NCBI RefSeq assembly: GCF_003989135.1
Contig: NZ_RYZZ01000030.1
Location: 107,000 to 170,999 of the forward strand
Length of the DNA: 64,000 nucleotides
Source: Peribacillus cavernae
GTDB taxonomy: Bacteria; Bacillota; Bacilli; Bacillales; DSM-1321
Reading direction: 5' to 3'
Part shown: in pieces, positions 50,184 to 59,027 of the stretch
How the letters are laid out: the number at the start of each line of letters is the position of its first letter
Numbering within the stretch: position 1 is the stretch's first letter
Made by a program: the position numbers and the translations under genes
Notes under the pieces: model-generated
Database searches by the model: none
The model's input: only the letters and a program-made list of their open reading frames with translations
What the model was told of the DNA's origin: nothing

Positions 50184-51203
50184 CTAAAAGACAATAGTGT
50201 CACGAATCATTTTAGCTCCACATGATTCGCGTATAATGAGTTTATCAGCAAGCATCAATTGCTTTTTTGGGAGTTCTCTATCCTCAATAAGGTTTAACAA
50301 CAATTCCATCGCTTTATACCCTATCTGGTACATCGGCTGTACTATCGTTGTAATTGCTGGTTCAACAATCTCGCCCAATGTAATGCCGTCAAATCCAACA
50401 ATCGATATATCTCCAGGAACATGGAATCCGTTTATTTTCACTGCCTTTAATGCTCCTATAGCCATTTCATCACTTGAAGCAAATACTGCAGTAGGAGGAT
50501 TTTCAAGTGCCAAAAATTTCAGCATCATGTTAAAACCTGATTTTGATGAATAATCACCTTCCTGAATTAACAACGGCTCCACTTCAATTTCGTTTTGTGC
50601 CAGCGCCTGATGGTAACCTTTTAGGCGGTCCTTACTTAGGATGATATTCATAGGTCCAGAGATAAAGCCGATACACCGGTGCCCTAGTTTTATTAAATGC
50701 TCGGTCGCTTTTCGTGAGGCGCTTACATTATCAATTGAAACAGTGGGTATTAATGATCCTTCTAAATATTCACATGCCAGGACAACCGGGTATTGGTCCG
50801 CCCATTCTGTGATATACTTTCCTTCCATCCTTGCAGTTAGTAAGATTGTACCGTCTATTTGTTTATGGTGCAGAAGTTCCAGATACTCTTTTTCTCGGCC
50901 TATGTCATTATCAGTGTTTCCCAATAGTACTTTATAGCCCTTTTTTCTTGCGACAGATTCAATACCTTTTAATACTTTAGAAAAAAAAGGATTAGTTATA
51001 TCAGGAACAATTACCATAATTGTTTTAGTTTCCATCCTTCTTAATTGTCTTGCTAACACATTAGGACGGTAATTTAATTTTTCGATCGCGTCTAAGACTT
51101 TTTTTTTCGTTTCACTTGATACTTTTACCTCATTACTAAGCACACGTGAAACCGTAGCAGGGGAGACTTTCGCCAAGTCAGCAACATCTGTAATCCGAAC
51201 CAT
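50184..51203 (-). CDS. LacI-family transcriptional regulator
   Basis: 339-residue repressor: HTH start V-R-I-T-D-V-A-D-L-A near residue 2, hinge L-N-Y-R-P-N near 47, then a sugar-binding-fold core (M-V-I-V-P-D-I-T-N-P-F near 62, F-I-S-G-P near 172, G-F-D-G-I near 275). It sits upstream of the ABC importer and the reductase, so it probably represses them in the absence of the imported compound. Of two candidate starts, the ATG at 51203 has the better spaced AAAGGA box. Confidence 0.92.
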   Translation of the reverse strand: MVRITDVADLAKVSPATVSRVLSNEVKVSSETKKKVLDAIEKLNYRPNVLARQLRRMETKTIMVIVPDITNPFFSKVLKGIESVARKKGYKVLLGNTDNDIGREKEYLELLHHKQIDGTILLTARMEGKYITEWADQYPVVLACEYLEGSLIPTVSIDNVSASRKATEHLIKLGHRCIGFISGPMNIILSKDRLKGYHQALAQNEIEVEPLLIQEGDYSSKSGFNMMLKFLALENPPTAVFASSDEMAIGALKAVKINGFHVPGDISIVGFDGITLGEIVEPAITTIVQPMYQIGYKAMELLLNLIEDRELPKKQLMLADKLIIRESCGAKMIRDTIVF

Positions 51204-51334
51204 CAAATTTTCCTTTCGACTCACCTAAAATCTACAGGTAAGAGTTCATTTTTATATCTTCATTACCCTTTGAAATTTTACTTGCACTTTATTTACCTGT
51301 AAAAGTCCTGTCTGTTCCGCAAATTAGTTTAGTG

Positions 51335-51348
51335 TGAAATCCATTTCA
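51335..51348. promoter_or_regulatory. palindrome upstream of LacI gene
   Basis: TGAAAT-CC-ATTTCA, six-base arms, 130 bases upstream of the LacI start. Together with the similar ATGAAA/TTTCAT element at 51429-51444 it could be an autoregulatory operator pair, spaced 94-96 bases apart. Confidence 0.35.
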
Positions 51349-51428
51349 TTTAAAAATAATAATTCTTCGCGACATTGGGTTGGAAATACCCTCCTTTACG
51401 ATTATAAGAGATTTCGTTTCCAATTTTT

Positions 51429-51444
51429 ATGAAATGGTTTTCAT
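51429..51444. promoter_or_regulatory. second palindrome upstream of LacI gene
   Basis: ATGAAA-TGGT-TTTCAT, six-base arms and four-base centre. Related in sequence to 51335-51348. The remaining bases of the 394-base gap (51204-51597) show no gene. Confidence 0.35.
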
Positions 51445-51596
51445 GAATTCTTAAAACGATATTGCTTTATTTCTTAAAATCATCCTATTACAGAGTATTC
51501 TCGATATCATAGATTATTCACAATAACATCACTACTTCTTTCTAAGAACTCTGACAATATTCTCTAGAAGCCATTTGGCGCCCAGAGTGAATAAAT

Positions 51597-51740
51597 ATCA
51601 AAAACCTTCAATGGGTTGAAGAAATATCATATAGAAGTTCTCGAACAGCCAAAGCGTCAGCGGCTTCGCCAAGATTTTCTGTGCAGATCCAGATGGGAAT
51701 TTGATTGAATTGCATGTCGCGCGATGAAATTGAGCATGAA
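51597..51740 (+). pseudogene. degenerate copy of the VOC gene 3-prime end
   Basis: Matches roughly the last third of the VOC gene at 43558-43974 (W-L-K-K, I-E-V-L-E-Q-P, F-C-A-D-P-D-G-N-L-I-E-L) but has lost single bases, so the frame breaks. It is in the same orientation, and, like the intact gene, it is followed closely by a hairpin. Confidence 0.85.
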
Positions 51741-51744
51741 AAAC

Positions 51745-51781
51745 CCGAATACAGGACTCTTTTTCCATGTCCAGTATTCGG
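51745..51781. terminator. terminator-like hairpin after the VOC remnant
   Basis: Stem 51745-51752 / 51774-51781 extended by GGAC/GTCC, with a T-rich loop. Mirrors the position of the terminator behind the intact VOC gene, though the stem sequence is different. Confidence 0.6.
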
Positions 51782-51814
51782 ATAGCTATTAAAAAGAGGA
51801 TATTCATTAAACTT

Positions 51815-52100
51815 TTACTTCTGAAATCTATCTGATCGGCAGTCAGCTTCCGACGTTTGATACTCCTTCATCGTAACGGAATTCACCGATTTTCTATTAC
51901 CTGATAAGGTTAGGCACAAGAATAAGGAGATTGCGAGCCCCACCATCAGAATCCGCCAAATACCCACGGGGATGGACCAAATTTTTCTACCATTGGTGTC
52001 CACATCATAGGCCCAAAGCCGGCTAATGCAGCCGCAACCTGGTATCCTTGCATTATCTCAGTTGTAAAGCCATCCACCTCTAATTGTTTCTGCAGTTGCA
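51815..52100 (-). pseudogene. C-terminal remnant of an MHS-type MFS transporter
   Basis: Two overlapping frames read G-Y-Q-V-A-A-A-L-A-G-F-G-P and then A-I-S-L-F-L-C-L-T, which match the last two or three helices of metabolite:proton symporters such as the intact protein at 52324-53670 (G-Y-Q-L-A-S-V-F-A-G-G). Frameshifted and lacking the front part. Confidence 0.6.
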
Positions 52101-52121
52101 AGTACTGGGCATTGCCGTGAA

Positions 52122-52325
52122 ACAGCCATGGCACACCATGAGGTCATAAACTCTAAACAATTAGGAAGATGTAATGTTACATGATCGCCTTTTAATACGC
52201 CAAGATCCAGGAGTACCAGGCTCTAGCGATACACTTGCTTAGCAAATTCTCCATATGTTAATTCAAACTTCCTTTGATTTTGATCTTCAAAAAACAGATG
52301 TAATATTTTGTTCCACCGAATTATC
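52122..52325 (-). pseudogene. N-terminal remnant of a CoA ligase (CaiC-like)
   Basis: On the minus strand the sequence reads F-E-D-Q-N-Q-R-K-F-E-L-T-Y-G-E-F-A-K-Q then, after a stop, L-K-G-D-H-V-T-L-H-L-P-N-C-L-E-F, the front of an AMP-forming acyl-CoA ligase. It is interrupted by a stop codon and then runs into transporter-like sequence. Confidence 0.75.
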
Positions 52326-53670
52326 ATTTTCCATTAATGCTAGTGTTTAATTCTTTTGCAGTTATTTTTTCTTGTACTTGGTTTTTACCCGTTTCAGTTG
52401 CTATATAGACAGATATAAATGTCACTAAGCACATTCCAATCAAATAAACAGCTACACCCCATGGATCTCCTCCTGTCCAGGCAATCAAAAAGGTAGCGAT
52501 AAGCGGCGCTAGTCCTCCAGCAAATACAGATGCCAATTGATAACCGAGTGAAATACCACTATAACGAACTCTTGCTTCAAATAGTTCAGAGAAAAAGGCA
52601 ACCTGAGGGCCATTCATGGCTGCGTGTCCGATAGCAAAAACAATTACTAAGGCCAGCCAAGTGATTGAAGTTGACTCTGTACCAATCATCCAGAAGAAAG
52701 GGAAAGCAAACAAAGCTGTGAAAGCCGCTCCTCCCATATATAATGGACGACGACCGATTCTGTCGGATAACGCACCAAATAGAGGAATAGTGATGAGCTC
52801 AATAGCAGAGGCAAGGGTTATTCCATTCAGTATCATGCTCCTAGATACGTTAAGTTGTGTTGTTGCATAGGTGATTGCAAACGTACTGAAGATATAGAAT
52901 GCCGAATTTTCAGCAAAACGTGCACCCGCCGCTAGAAGCACTTGTCTTTTGTGATTTTTCAATACCTCCCAAACAGGTAGACGAGCTTGTTCTCCCAATT
53001 CTTTGACCTTCTCGAAATCCGGAGTTTCTGTGACATGTAACCTAATAAATATCCCAACACCTACCAAAAGAATACTAAGTAGGAAGGGAATTCGCCAACC
53101 CCATGATAAAAATTCATCTTCAGGTAGAATTGAAACAAGACCGAAAATAAGTGTTGAGAGCACAAGTCCGCCTATTACTCCCGTTTGCATCCAGCTTCCA
53201 TAAAAGCCCTTTTTTCCTTTCGGGGCGTGCTCTACAGAAATTAATGCAGCACCTCCCCATTCTCCTCCTACACCAATACCTTGCAATAAACGCAGAACAA
53301 TTAAAAGTAGTGGTGCCCAAAAGCCAACAGTTTCGTAAACAGGCAATACTCCAATAAGGGCCGTACAGATCCCCATTATTAAGAGGGTAATCACTAGCAT
53401 TGACTTACGACCGATTTTATCCCCATAATGACCAAAAATAATTCCCCCGATTGGCCGGGCTAAAAACCCTAGTGTAAATGTTGCAAATGCTTGAAGCGTT
53501 CCAATCAAGGGATCAGATCCCGGGAAAAAAAGCTGTGGAAAAACTAATGCGGCTGCTGTCCCATATAAAAAGAAATCATACCATTCAATGGTGGTCCCTA
53601 CAAAAGCCGATAGTGCCGCTTTTACACTCTGACTTTTTTGCTGATTTATTGTTGTTTCTTGTTGAGACAT
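52324..53670 (-). CDS. MHS-family MFS transporter (metabolite:proton symporter)
   Basis: Twelve-helix protein of 448 residues. T-T-I-E-W-Y-D-F-F-L-Y-G near residue 28, the loop motif G-H-Y-G-D-K-I-G-R-K near 83 and G-I-G-V-G-G-E-W-G-G near 135 place it with KgtP/ProP/ShiA-like symporters that import organic acids or zwitterions. Gene order amidohydrolase, Rieske remnant, transporter suggests it imports the acid handled by the amidohydrolase. GAGGTG precedes the ATG. No terminator follows before the pseudogene zone. Confidence 0.9.
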   Translation of the reverse strand: MSQQETTINQQKSQSVKAALSAFVGTTIEWYDFFLYGTAAALVFPQLFFPGSDPLIGTLQAFATFTLGFLARPIGGIIFGHYGDKIGRKSMLVITLLIMGICTALIGVLPVYETVGFWAPLLLIVLRLLQGIGVGGEWGGAALISVEHAPKGKKGFYGSWMQTGVIGGLVLSTLIFGLVSILPEDEFLSWGWRIPFLLSILLVGVGIFIRLHVTETPDFEKVKELGEQARLPVWEVLKNHKRQVLLAAGARFAENSAFYIFSTFAITYATTQLNVSRSMILNGITLASAIELITIPLFGALSDRIGRRPLYMGGAAFTALFAFPFFWMIGTESTSITWLALVIVFAIGHAAMNGPQVAFFSELFEARVRYSGISLGYQLASVFAGGLAPLIATFLIAWTGGDPWGVAVYLIGMCLVTFISVYIATETGKNQVQEKITAKELNTSINGK

Positions 53671-53679
53671 TTTAACACC

Positions 53680-53775
53680 TCATTTCATAAGATAAAAAAT
53701 CCTGCCCTCGATATTAATTATTTTACATTTCCCAATGTCAATTTCCCCAACTTCGGCTGCAACATGTTTCTTCAT
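53680..53775 (-). pseudogene. N-terminal remnant of a Rieske ferredoxin gene
   Basis: Starts with an intact ATG and AAGGAAG box and encodes 31 residues: M-K-K-H-V-A-A-E-V-G-E-I then G-K-C-K-I-I-N-I-E-G-R, the opening strand pair of a Rieske 2Fe-2S domain, before a stop. Both cluster-binding motifs are missing. It follows an amidohydrolase gene, as the intact Rieske gene (61583-61942) does. Confidence 0.65.
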
Positions 53776-53798
53776 TACAATCACTTCCTTTTTCACCG

Positions 53799-54878
53799 TT
53801 ACTTTGGATTCAATTGATACACTTCAGCAGCGTTTTCATATGCAATACGTTGACGCAAATCCCCTGGTAGTTTATTAAGTACAAATAAAGGGGTATCATT
53901 GTCCCAATGCGGGTAATCAGTAGCAAACATAACTGTTCTTTCCGCCCTCATCATTCTAAGCATCTGGATAAGTTCCTCATTTTCCGGTTCTTCTATAGGC
54001 TGTGTAGTAAAGCGGCAATGTTCAACAATATATTCACTTGGCTTGCATCGCAACCATGGGACTTCACTTCTCATGCCACGAAAATTTTTATCCATCCTCC
54101 ACATCAAATGCGGAACCCACGCTAAGCCACCTTCTATGAAAACTACTTTCAAAGTTGGAAAGGTTTCAAACACACCCTCACAAACAAGACTGTTTAAATG
54201 AGACATTTGATGGATCGCTAAGATATTGTGGCGTTCAAAATTTGTCGTTGGGTAGCCCACTGCCGAAGTTGGAGGATTAATGCCTTCTCCTTGACCACCG
54301 CCGTGAATACCAATTATCAAATTGTTACGAACAGCTGCTTCATAGATAGGATAGAATCGGCGCTGTCCATAGGGTTCACGAGACCCATCAGTTAAAAGTA
54401 CTTGAACCATCTTCGGATGAGAACCGAGACGATCAATTTCACGTGCTGCCAAAATAGGATCCTGTGTAGCTACAACGATTGATGCTAACCATCTTTCATC
54501 TGTTGGAATCCATGTGTCAAGTGTAAAGTCGTTGAAAGCAGAAGCAATCGCTGCTGCGTAATCCGGGTTATTATGTGCGGACACTGTAAGCAAGCTACCT
54601 GTAAGAATCGCTTTATTTATTTTATAGCGATCTAGTAAATCAACTTTTGCATATTCTGGGTCAGACCCTGGAGGAAGTCCATTACCTGGAGATGCATCAC
54701 GACGATTCAACGGAATGGGTTTAAAGATAGGTAACGGTAATGTAGCCTCATAGGCACTTAATCGATCCCACCATACTCTAGGAATATAATGTTTTAAATC
54801 TTCATAGTTCTTTACTATTTGGTGGAAATCACAATCAATAATCCCTGTTTCTATCTTAGCTGTCTTGGTTTCATTCAT
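53799..54878 (-). CDS. amidohydrolase family 2 protein (ACMSD/decarboxylase type)
   Basis: 359-residue TIM-barrel metalloenzyme of the group including aminocarboxymuconate-semialdehyde and hydroxybenzoate decarboxylases. Metal ligands are seen in D-C-D-F-H near residue 14, G-I-H-G-G near 205, H-Q-M-S-H-L near 238, F-I-E-G-G near 262 and F-A-T-D-Y-P-H near 333. The first motif has D-x-D-x-H rather than D-x-H-x-H, as does the second copy at 61997. Probable non-oxidative decarboxylase or C-C hydrolase of an aromatic or cyclic acid. GGAGG precedes the ATG. Confidence 0.88.
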   Translation of the reverse strand: MNETKTAKIETGIIDCDFHQIVKNYEDLKHYIPRVWWDRLSAYEATLPLPIFKPIPLNRRDASPGNGLPPGSDPEYAKVDLLDRYKINKAILTGSLLTVSAHNNPDYAAAIASAFNDFTLDTWIPTDERWLASIVVATQDPILAAREIDRLGSHPKMVQVLLTDGSREPYGQRRFYPIYEAAVRNNLIIGIHGGGQGEGINPPTSAVGYPTTNFERHNILAIHQMSHLNSLVCEGVFETFPTLKVVFIEGGLAWVPHLMWRMDKNFRGMRSEVPWLRCKPSEYIVEHCRFTTQPIEEPENEELIQMLRMMRAERTVMFATDYPHWDNDTPLFVLNKLPGDLRQRIAYENAAEVYQLNPK

Positions 54879-55129
54879 TTTTCAACCTCCAATTAATCAA
54901 TTTTCCGAAATACAACCGCATGCTTCATCCAAATCATACTTTGGGTTGATCAATTATAGAGATAACATGCACATGCAAGGACTAACGTATAGAAAATGAA
55001 CCGATTAATGTAAGCAATATCATTTTAAATTATAGACATCCAGAAATAATCCGTTCCTTCTTTATTCCATTCCTTTATAAATGATCGGTTCCTTATCATA
55101 CAATTCATCACTTTCCCTTTGGTGGATGT

Positions 55130-55927
55130 TTAAATATTTTGCCAAGCAAAGGGATCGGTTGCCCCTAACCGCAGACTTAAACTTTCTGCACATTCCAACA
55201 ATCCCCTAGTGAGAATTGCTTCCTTTTCATCAGAGGCTTGTTCTTCAAGCACGGAAAAGCTTATTGCTGCTACAGGTACGTTTCCAAAGCTAAGTATCGG
55301 CACAGCAACACAACGAATTTCAGGTGAATATTCACCTAAATCTCGTGCGTAACCACGTTTCTTGGTAGCCTGAAGTACCCTTATCAGCTCTTCCCTCGTG
55401 GTAATTGTATTATCTGTGAATGAAGGAAGATTTGTATTAGGATACATTTTTTCAATCTGTGGAGATGAAACACACGCCAATAATGCTTTTCCGATCCCTG
55501 TCACATATGCCGGCAAGCGACTTCCAACTTGTGATGCCAATTGAACAGGACGCTTAGATTTCATTTTTGCCACGTATACTACATCTGTGCCATCTAAGAT
55601 TGCCATCTGAACGGTTTCATCGTAAGTGTCTCGTAAATGTTCAATAAAAGGTTGAGCAACCTGAGATATCGAGAGACGATTCGTGTATTCCATAGCAATT
55701 TCCCAAATTCGAACTCCTAAAATATATTTCTTTGATTCTGATTCGAATTGAATCATTCTTGTTTCAACAAGAGTATTTAGCAATTGATGTAAGCTGCTCT
55801 TTGGAATTTCCAATTCACCTAGCAAATCTGTAAAGTTTAACCCTATAGGATTTTGTGCCAATATTTCCAAGGTTGAAAGCACCCTTTGGGCTGATTTCAC
55901 TGTAGTGCTATTGCCTATACCATTCAA
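55130..55927 (-). CDS. IclR-family transcriptional regulator (second copy)
   Basis: 265 residues. Winged HTH with S-A-Q-R-V-L near 12 and K-S-S-L-H-Q-L-L near 45, then the IclR effector domain (V-G-S-R-L-P-A-Y-V-T-G-I-G-K-A-L-L-A near 133, C-V-A-V-P-I near 210). It lies 77 bases downstream of a dehydrogenase gene in the same direction, and that unit carries the same palindrome as the other IclR gene. TTG start after GGAGGG. In the gap to the amidohydrolase gene, GAACCGAT (54998-55005) and its inverse ATCGGTTC (55084-55091) may be operator halves. Confidence 0.92.
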   Translation of the reverse strand: MNGIGNSTTVKSAQRVLSTLEILAQNPIGLNFTDLLGELEIPKSSLHQLLNTLVETRMIQFESESKKYILGVRIWEIAMEYTNRLSISQVAQPFIEHLRDTYDETVQMAILDGTDVVYVAKMKSKRPVQLASQVGSRLPAYVTGIGKALLACVSSPQIEKMYPNTNLPSFTDNTITTREELIRVLQATKKRGYARDLGEYSPEIRCVAVPILSFGNVPVAAISFSVLEEQASDEKEAILTRGLLECAESLSLRLGATDPFAWQNI

Positions 55928-56004
55928 ATACTTCCCTCCAATAACAAGGTTTCAGGCGTTTCGACATTAAAGATTCCTGAATTCCCAATTTCAAATTTCC
56001 TCAT

Positions 56005-57015
56005 TTATGGTACTAACATTATTTTTGAATATCCTGACTTTCCGGAAATCAGTTCTTGAAAAGCATCATTTCCATCCTGTAAAGAGCGGCGATCGAGCCA
56101 AGAATTCCCTAGGTCTTCCAACAAACCTTCATTCACGAATGCTACAGCTTTTGAAAAATCATCGTTGCAATATGAAAATGATCCATAAATTTCGATTTCG
56201 TTTCGAACAATAATATCGCCGGTCAAGGTAGAGGGATTTTCATGAAGTCCAATAAAAGCCACCTTGCCTCCAGCCCTTAATGATTCTATTGCTTGTTGTC
56301 TTGTTTTGGAATATCCAACTGCATCTACAACACAGTCTACTCCTTGTGGAAATGCTTTACGAATCTCCTCCAAGGCATTCTCTTTCAATGGGTTTATTAA
56401 ATGTGTAGCTCCCCAATCTTTTGACAACATAAGACGAGCATTGTTGGTGTCGATTGCAATAATCTTCTGTGCACCCATCATCCTCATGAACTTCATACAC
56501 ATAAGTCCGATAATCCCAGCACCAAATACGATGCCAATATCACCAGCTTTAACACTCACACGTTCTACGGCACGCAATGAACAAGCTAAAGGCTCTACCA
56601 AAGCACCATAATATGGATCTTTGACAGAAAAGCATTGATTGGCAGGTACATCCACGAACTGAGCGAAGGCCCCAGAAAGATGGACTCCTATTATTTTCCT
56701 TTCTCTGCATAATTGTTGTTGGCCTTTTTGACAGGTCCGACAATTACCACAACTTATTAGCGGGTTAACAGTAACTAATTTCCCAAGTAGCTCGAATCCA
56801 ATATTATCAGCTTTTTCGATAACAACTCCCGAAAACTCATGACCCATAATTAAGGGGGGAACGCGAAGGGAATTTTCTCCTAGATATCCAGACAGCTCAG
56901 ACCCACATATACCGACTGCAACAACCTTTAACCTTACCCAACCTGGCTTCAGATCTTTCCGTGGTACATCTTTAAATTCCATTCTTTCTCGTTCTGTCCA
57001 CACTAATGCATCCAT
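56005..57015 (-). CDS. zinc-dependent medium-chain alcohol dehydrogenase
   Basis: 336-residue zinc dehydrogenase. Catalytic zinc ligands Cys in G-I-C-G-S near residue 36 and His in G-H-E-F near 58, structural zinc cysteines C-G-N-C-R-T-C then C-R-E-R between about 88 and 105, and the nucleotide loop G-A-G-I-I-G near 165. Similar to polyol/threonine-dehydrogenase-like members. It probably oxidises a hydroxy compound of the nearby pathway. First gene of the unit with the IclR regulator; a candidate operator lies at 57099-57114. Confidence 0.9.
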   Translation of the reverse strand: MDALVWTERERMEFKDVPRKDLKPGWVRLKVVAVGICGSELSGYLGENSLRVPPLIMGHEFSGVVIEKADNIGFELLGKLVTVNPLISCGNCRTCQKGQQQLCRERKIIGVHLSGAFAQFVDVPANQCFSVKDPYYGALVEPLACSLRAVERVSVKAGDIGIVFGAGIIGLMCMKFMRMMGAQKIIAIDTNNARLMLSKDWGATHLINPLKENALEEIRKAFPQGVDCVVDAVGYSKTRQQAIESLRAGGKVAFIGLHENPSTLTGDIIVRNEIEIYGSFSYCNDDFSKAVAFVNEGLLEDLGNSWLDRRSLQDGNDAFQELISGKSGYSKIMLVP

Positions 57016-57098
57016 TGTTTACCCCTTTCCTTACACCCGATTTACCGAATTCCAATTACAACTTATTAGAACCTCACAAAATATAACTATTCACTTTT

Positions 57099-57114
57099 GT
57101 TCTCATATATGAAC
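57099..57114. promoter_or_regulatory. candidate IclR operator ahead of the alcohol dehydrogenase
   Basis: GTTCTCATATATGAAC is the 31707-31720 palindrome with one extra base, and both share CATATATGAACTTT. It lies 85 bases upstream of the dehydrogenase start; a further GTTCAT half follows at 57119-57124. Confidence 0.6.
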
Positions 57115-57250
57115 TTTGGTTCATAAAATACTTTCTTTTGTAGGTTATCCCATGTAAATACAGTTTAGCTTTCTGAATACAAACTAAAGAAGCAAATCAA
57201 AAGAACGTTTTCTGCCTTTAATGGTACAGCCATAACTTCTAATTCATACT

Positions 57251-57276
57251 AAAAAGCAGCCTTATAAAAAGACTGC
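57251..57276 (-). terminator. terminator of the Nramp-like gene
   Basis: Stem 57256-57263 / 57269-57276 with one mismatch and a five-base loop; on the minus strand followed by five T. Confidence 0.65.
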
Positions 57277-57448
57277 CTTGCTGAACCCATTATCAACATT
57301 CTTTCAATGTAGGACAGTTCTTTTAAGATAGATTTGTTAACTAAATACCCTTTACAAATAAGATATTTTAAGTGAAAAATTTCTTCCATATCTATTTTAA
57401 AGTTTGAAATTCAAAGCAGCCAGTGAGGTCTATTTTTATGATGTAGAT

Positions 57449-58933
57449 TCACCCGCCAAAGAGAGTTCGCGCTTGGTCAAAAACAAGAAGGAATGCAAAG
57501 ACGCTGAAGAAGAGTACTGTGAAGATCATCATCCCGAACCTGAAACCATTTACACGGATCGCTTTTGGAAGCGCCTTGCGATTCAACTGGATGAGTAACA
57601 CAGATGCAATTAATGTGGCTATACCATTGATACTTGTGTTGACAAACACTAAAAGGAGAGGCTGGTTAAAGCCTAGGAGTAGAATAATAGAGCCCATAAC
57701 AATAATGCCCCATACGAAAGCGAGATAGATACGCCCTTCGGTAAAGCGGGTATCATTTGTTAGGAAAACGGTTTTAAGAACATCGGCCCCAATTCTAGAA
57801 GTCAGGTCAATGACTGCGAGGGAGACAAAGAACATTGTTACAACCCCCATCAGCCAAAATAAGTTTCCAAACCAGGTCCCCACTACCTCTTGCAGAACTT
57901 CTCCCTCATACTTTATGAAGTCAAAGTTTGCTTTAGTAACGACATTTTGGTCATATACAGTTGAGTAAGCGAGAAGTGAAAATACAACGATTGTAAAAAG
58001 CGCTATCATCCAAAAGGAGATGAACTGTTCAATGTTCGCATTTTTCCACCATTTTTTCCAGCGGGCTAAATTCTTTGCGTCTTGACGCATCATGAAGCCT
58101 GTCGCGGGCTTTGCCTCATCCTCACCTGTGATCGGGGATGGAAGTCTAGGAATATATGCTCCTATACCATATCCCTTATCTCTTATCCAGTTGCTTTGAA
58201 CTAGGTTAATAACGCCACCGGCACCTGCAGCAGCTATGGCGCCAATAAGTAATGATGGGGATAGTATATCAGAACCGGGCAAACGACCTACACTGCCAAT
58301 GGCTTCTCCAGGAAGATCAAGCCAAGATGTGGCACTTATGGCCGAAATGATGGCTATTACTAAGAAGGTTAACACTAAACCCACCTTTACGAACTGGGCT
58401 TTCTCAACTGTTTTGTAAATGATAGGAGACAAGCTCAATGCTAGACCGCAAGTAACCAAAATGATAATGGATATCAAGGTTACATTTCCCCCTCCAATAA
58501 GAAAGGTAAGTGCAGTTGCTCCACTGGTAGCCCATGCGGGCCACATGTTCTGAAGCAGAGCAAGAACAACGAAAATCATTCCCCATGGTTTCCAAAAACG
58601 AGAGAATCCGACAATGGCAGTCTCGCCGGTTGCCAAAGTATAACGCTCGATCTCCATGTTCATAAAAAATTGGACTGTTATTCCAAGGAAGGCAAGCCAC
58701 AGGAGAGAGAACCCGACTTGAGAGGTTACATATGGCCAGACTACGTACTCACCTGTGCCTAAGGCCGCACCTACTATAATTATGCTCGGCCCTACCATTT
58801 TCCTCAACGGCACCGCTTCTGGCATATTCCTTAGAGTCAAGGGCGGAAGATTATGACTTGGGGCACCATCATAAATCTCACTCTCTATATCTTCATCTTC
58901 CCTTTGTTCTTCCTTACGTTCGGGATTTATCAT
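57449..58933 (-). CDS. Nramp-related membrane transporter without the DPGN metal motif
   Basis: 494-residue protein with about 11-12 helices and a 45-residue acidic N-terminal tail (E-E-Q-R-E-D-E-D-I-E-S-E). In helix 1, where true Nramp metal carriers have D-P-G-N, it reads G-A-A-L-G-T-G-E-Y-V-V-W-P, and no M-P-H motif is seen in helix 6. It therefore belongs to the Nramp-like group that may carry something other than divalent metals. Its place between two dehydrogenase genes of a catabolic cluster suggests an organic or co-substrate role, but this is inference. AAGGAGG precedes the ATG. Confidence 0.82.
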   Translation of the reverse strand: MINPERKEEQREDEDIESEIYDGAPSHNLPPLTLRNMPEAVPLRKMVGPSIIIVGAALGTGEYVVWPYVTSQVGFSLLWLAFLGITVQFFMNMEIERYTLATGETAIVGFSRFWKPWGMIFVVLALLQNMWPAWATSGATALTFLIGGGNVTLISIIILVTCGLALSLSPIIYKTVEKAQFVKVGLVLTFLVIAIISAISATSWLDLPGEAIGSVGRLPGSDILSPSLLIGAIAAAGAGGVINLVQSNWIRDKGYGIGAYIPRLPSPITGEDEAKPATGFMMRQDAKNLARWKKWWKNANIEQFISFWMIALFTIVVFSLLAYSTVYDQNVVTKANFDFIKYEGEVLQEVVGTWFGNLFWLMGVVTMFFVSLAVIDLTSRIGADVLKTVFLTNDTRFTEGRIYLAFVWGIIVMGSIILLLGFNQPLLLVFVNTSINGIATLIASVLLIQLNRKALPKAIRVNGFRFGMMIFTVLFFSVFAFLLVFDQARTLFGG

Positions 58934-59027
58934 GCAACTTTCCTCCTTATTAAGTAGATTAAGAGAATGTAAACATGTCTACCTTGAAGTTTCCCAAACC
59001 TTCCAAATCTAAGTAGTTTGATTTTTA

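Larger units (their letters stand above)
57016..57448. other. intergenic region with promoter and terminator
   Basis: 433 bases. Holds the candidate IclR operator at 57099-57114, a weaker half at about 57119 and the terminator at 57251-57276 for the Nramp-like gene. No gene seen. Confidence 0.5.

Noticed and set aside
54998..55091. Inverted GAACCGAT / ATCGGTTC as a firm IclR operator
   Set aside because: The halves are about 80 bases apart and single-copy; mentioned only as a possibility with the regulator.
57404..57598. A 64-codon plus-strand reading frame
   Set aside because: Antisense to the end of the Nramp-like gene, no ribosome binding site, and no domain.
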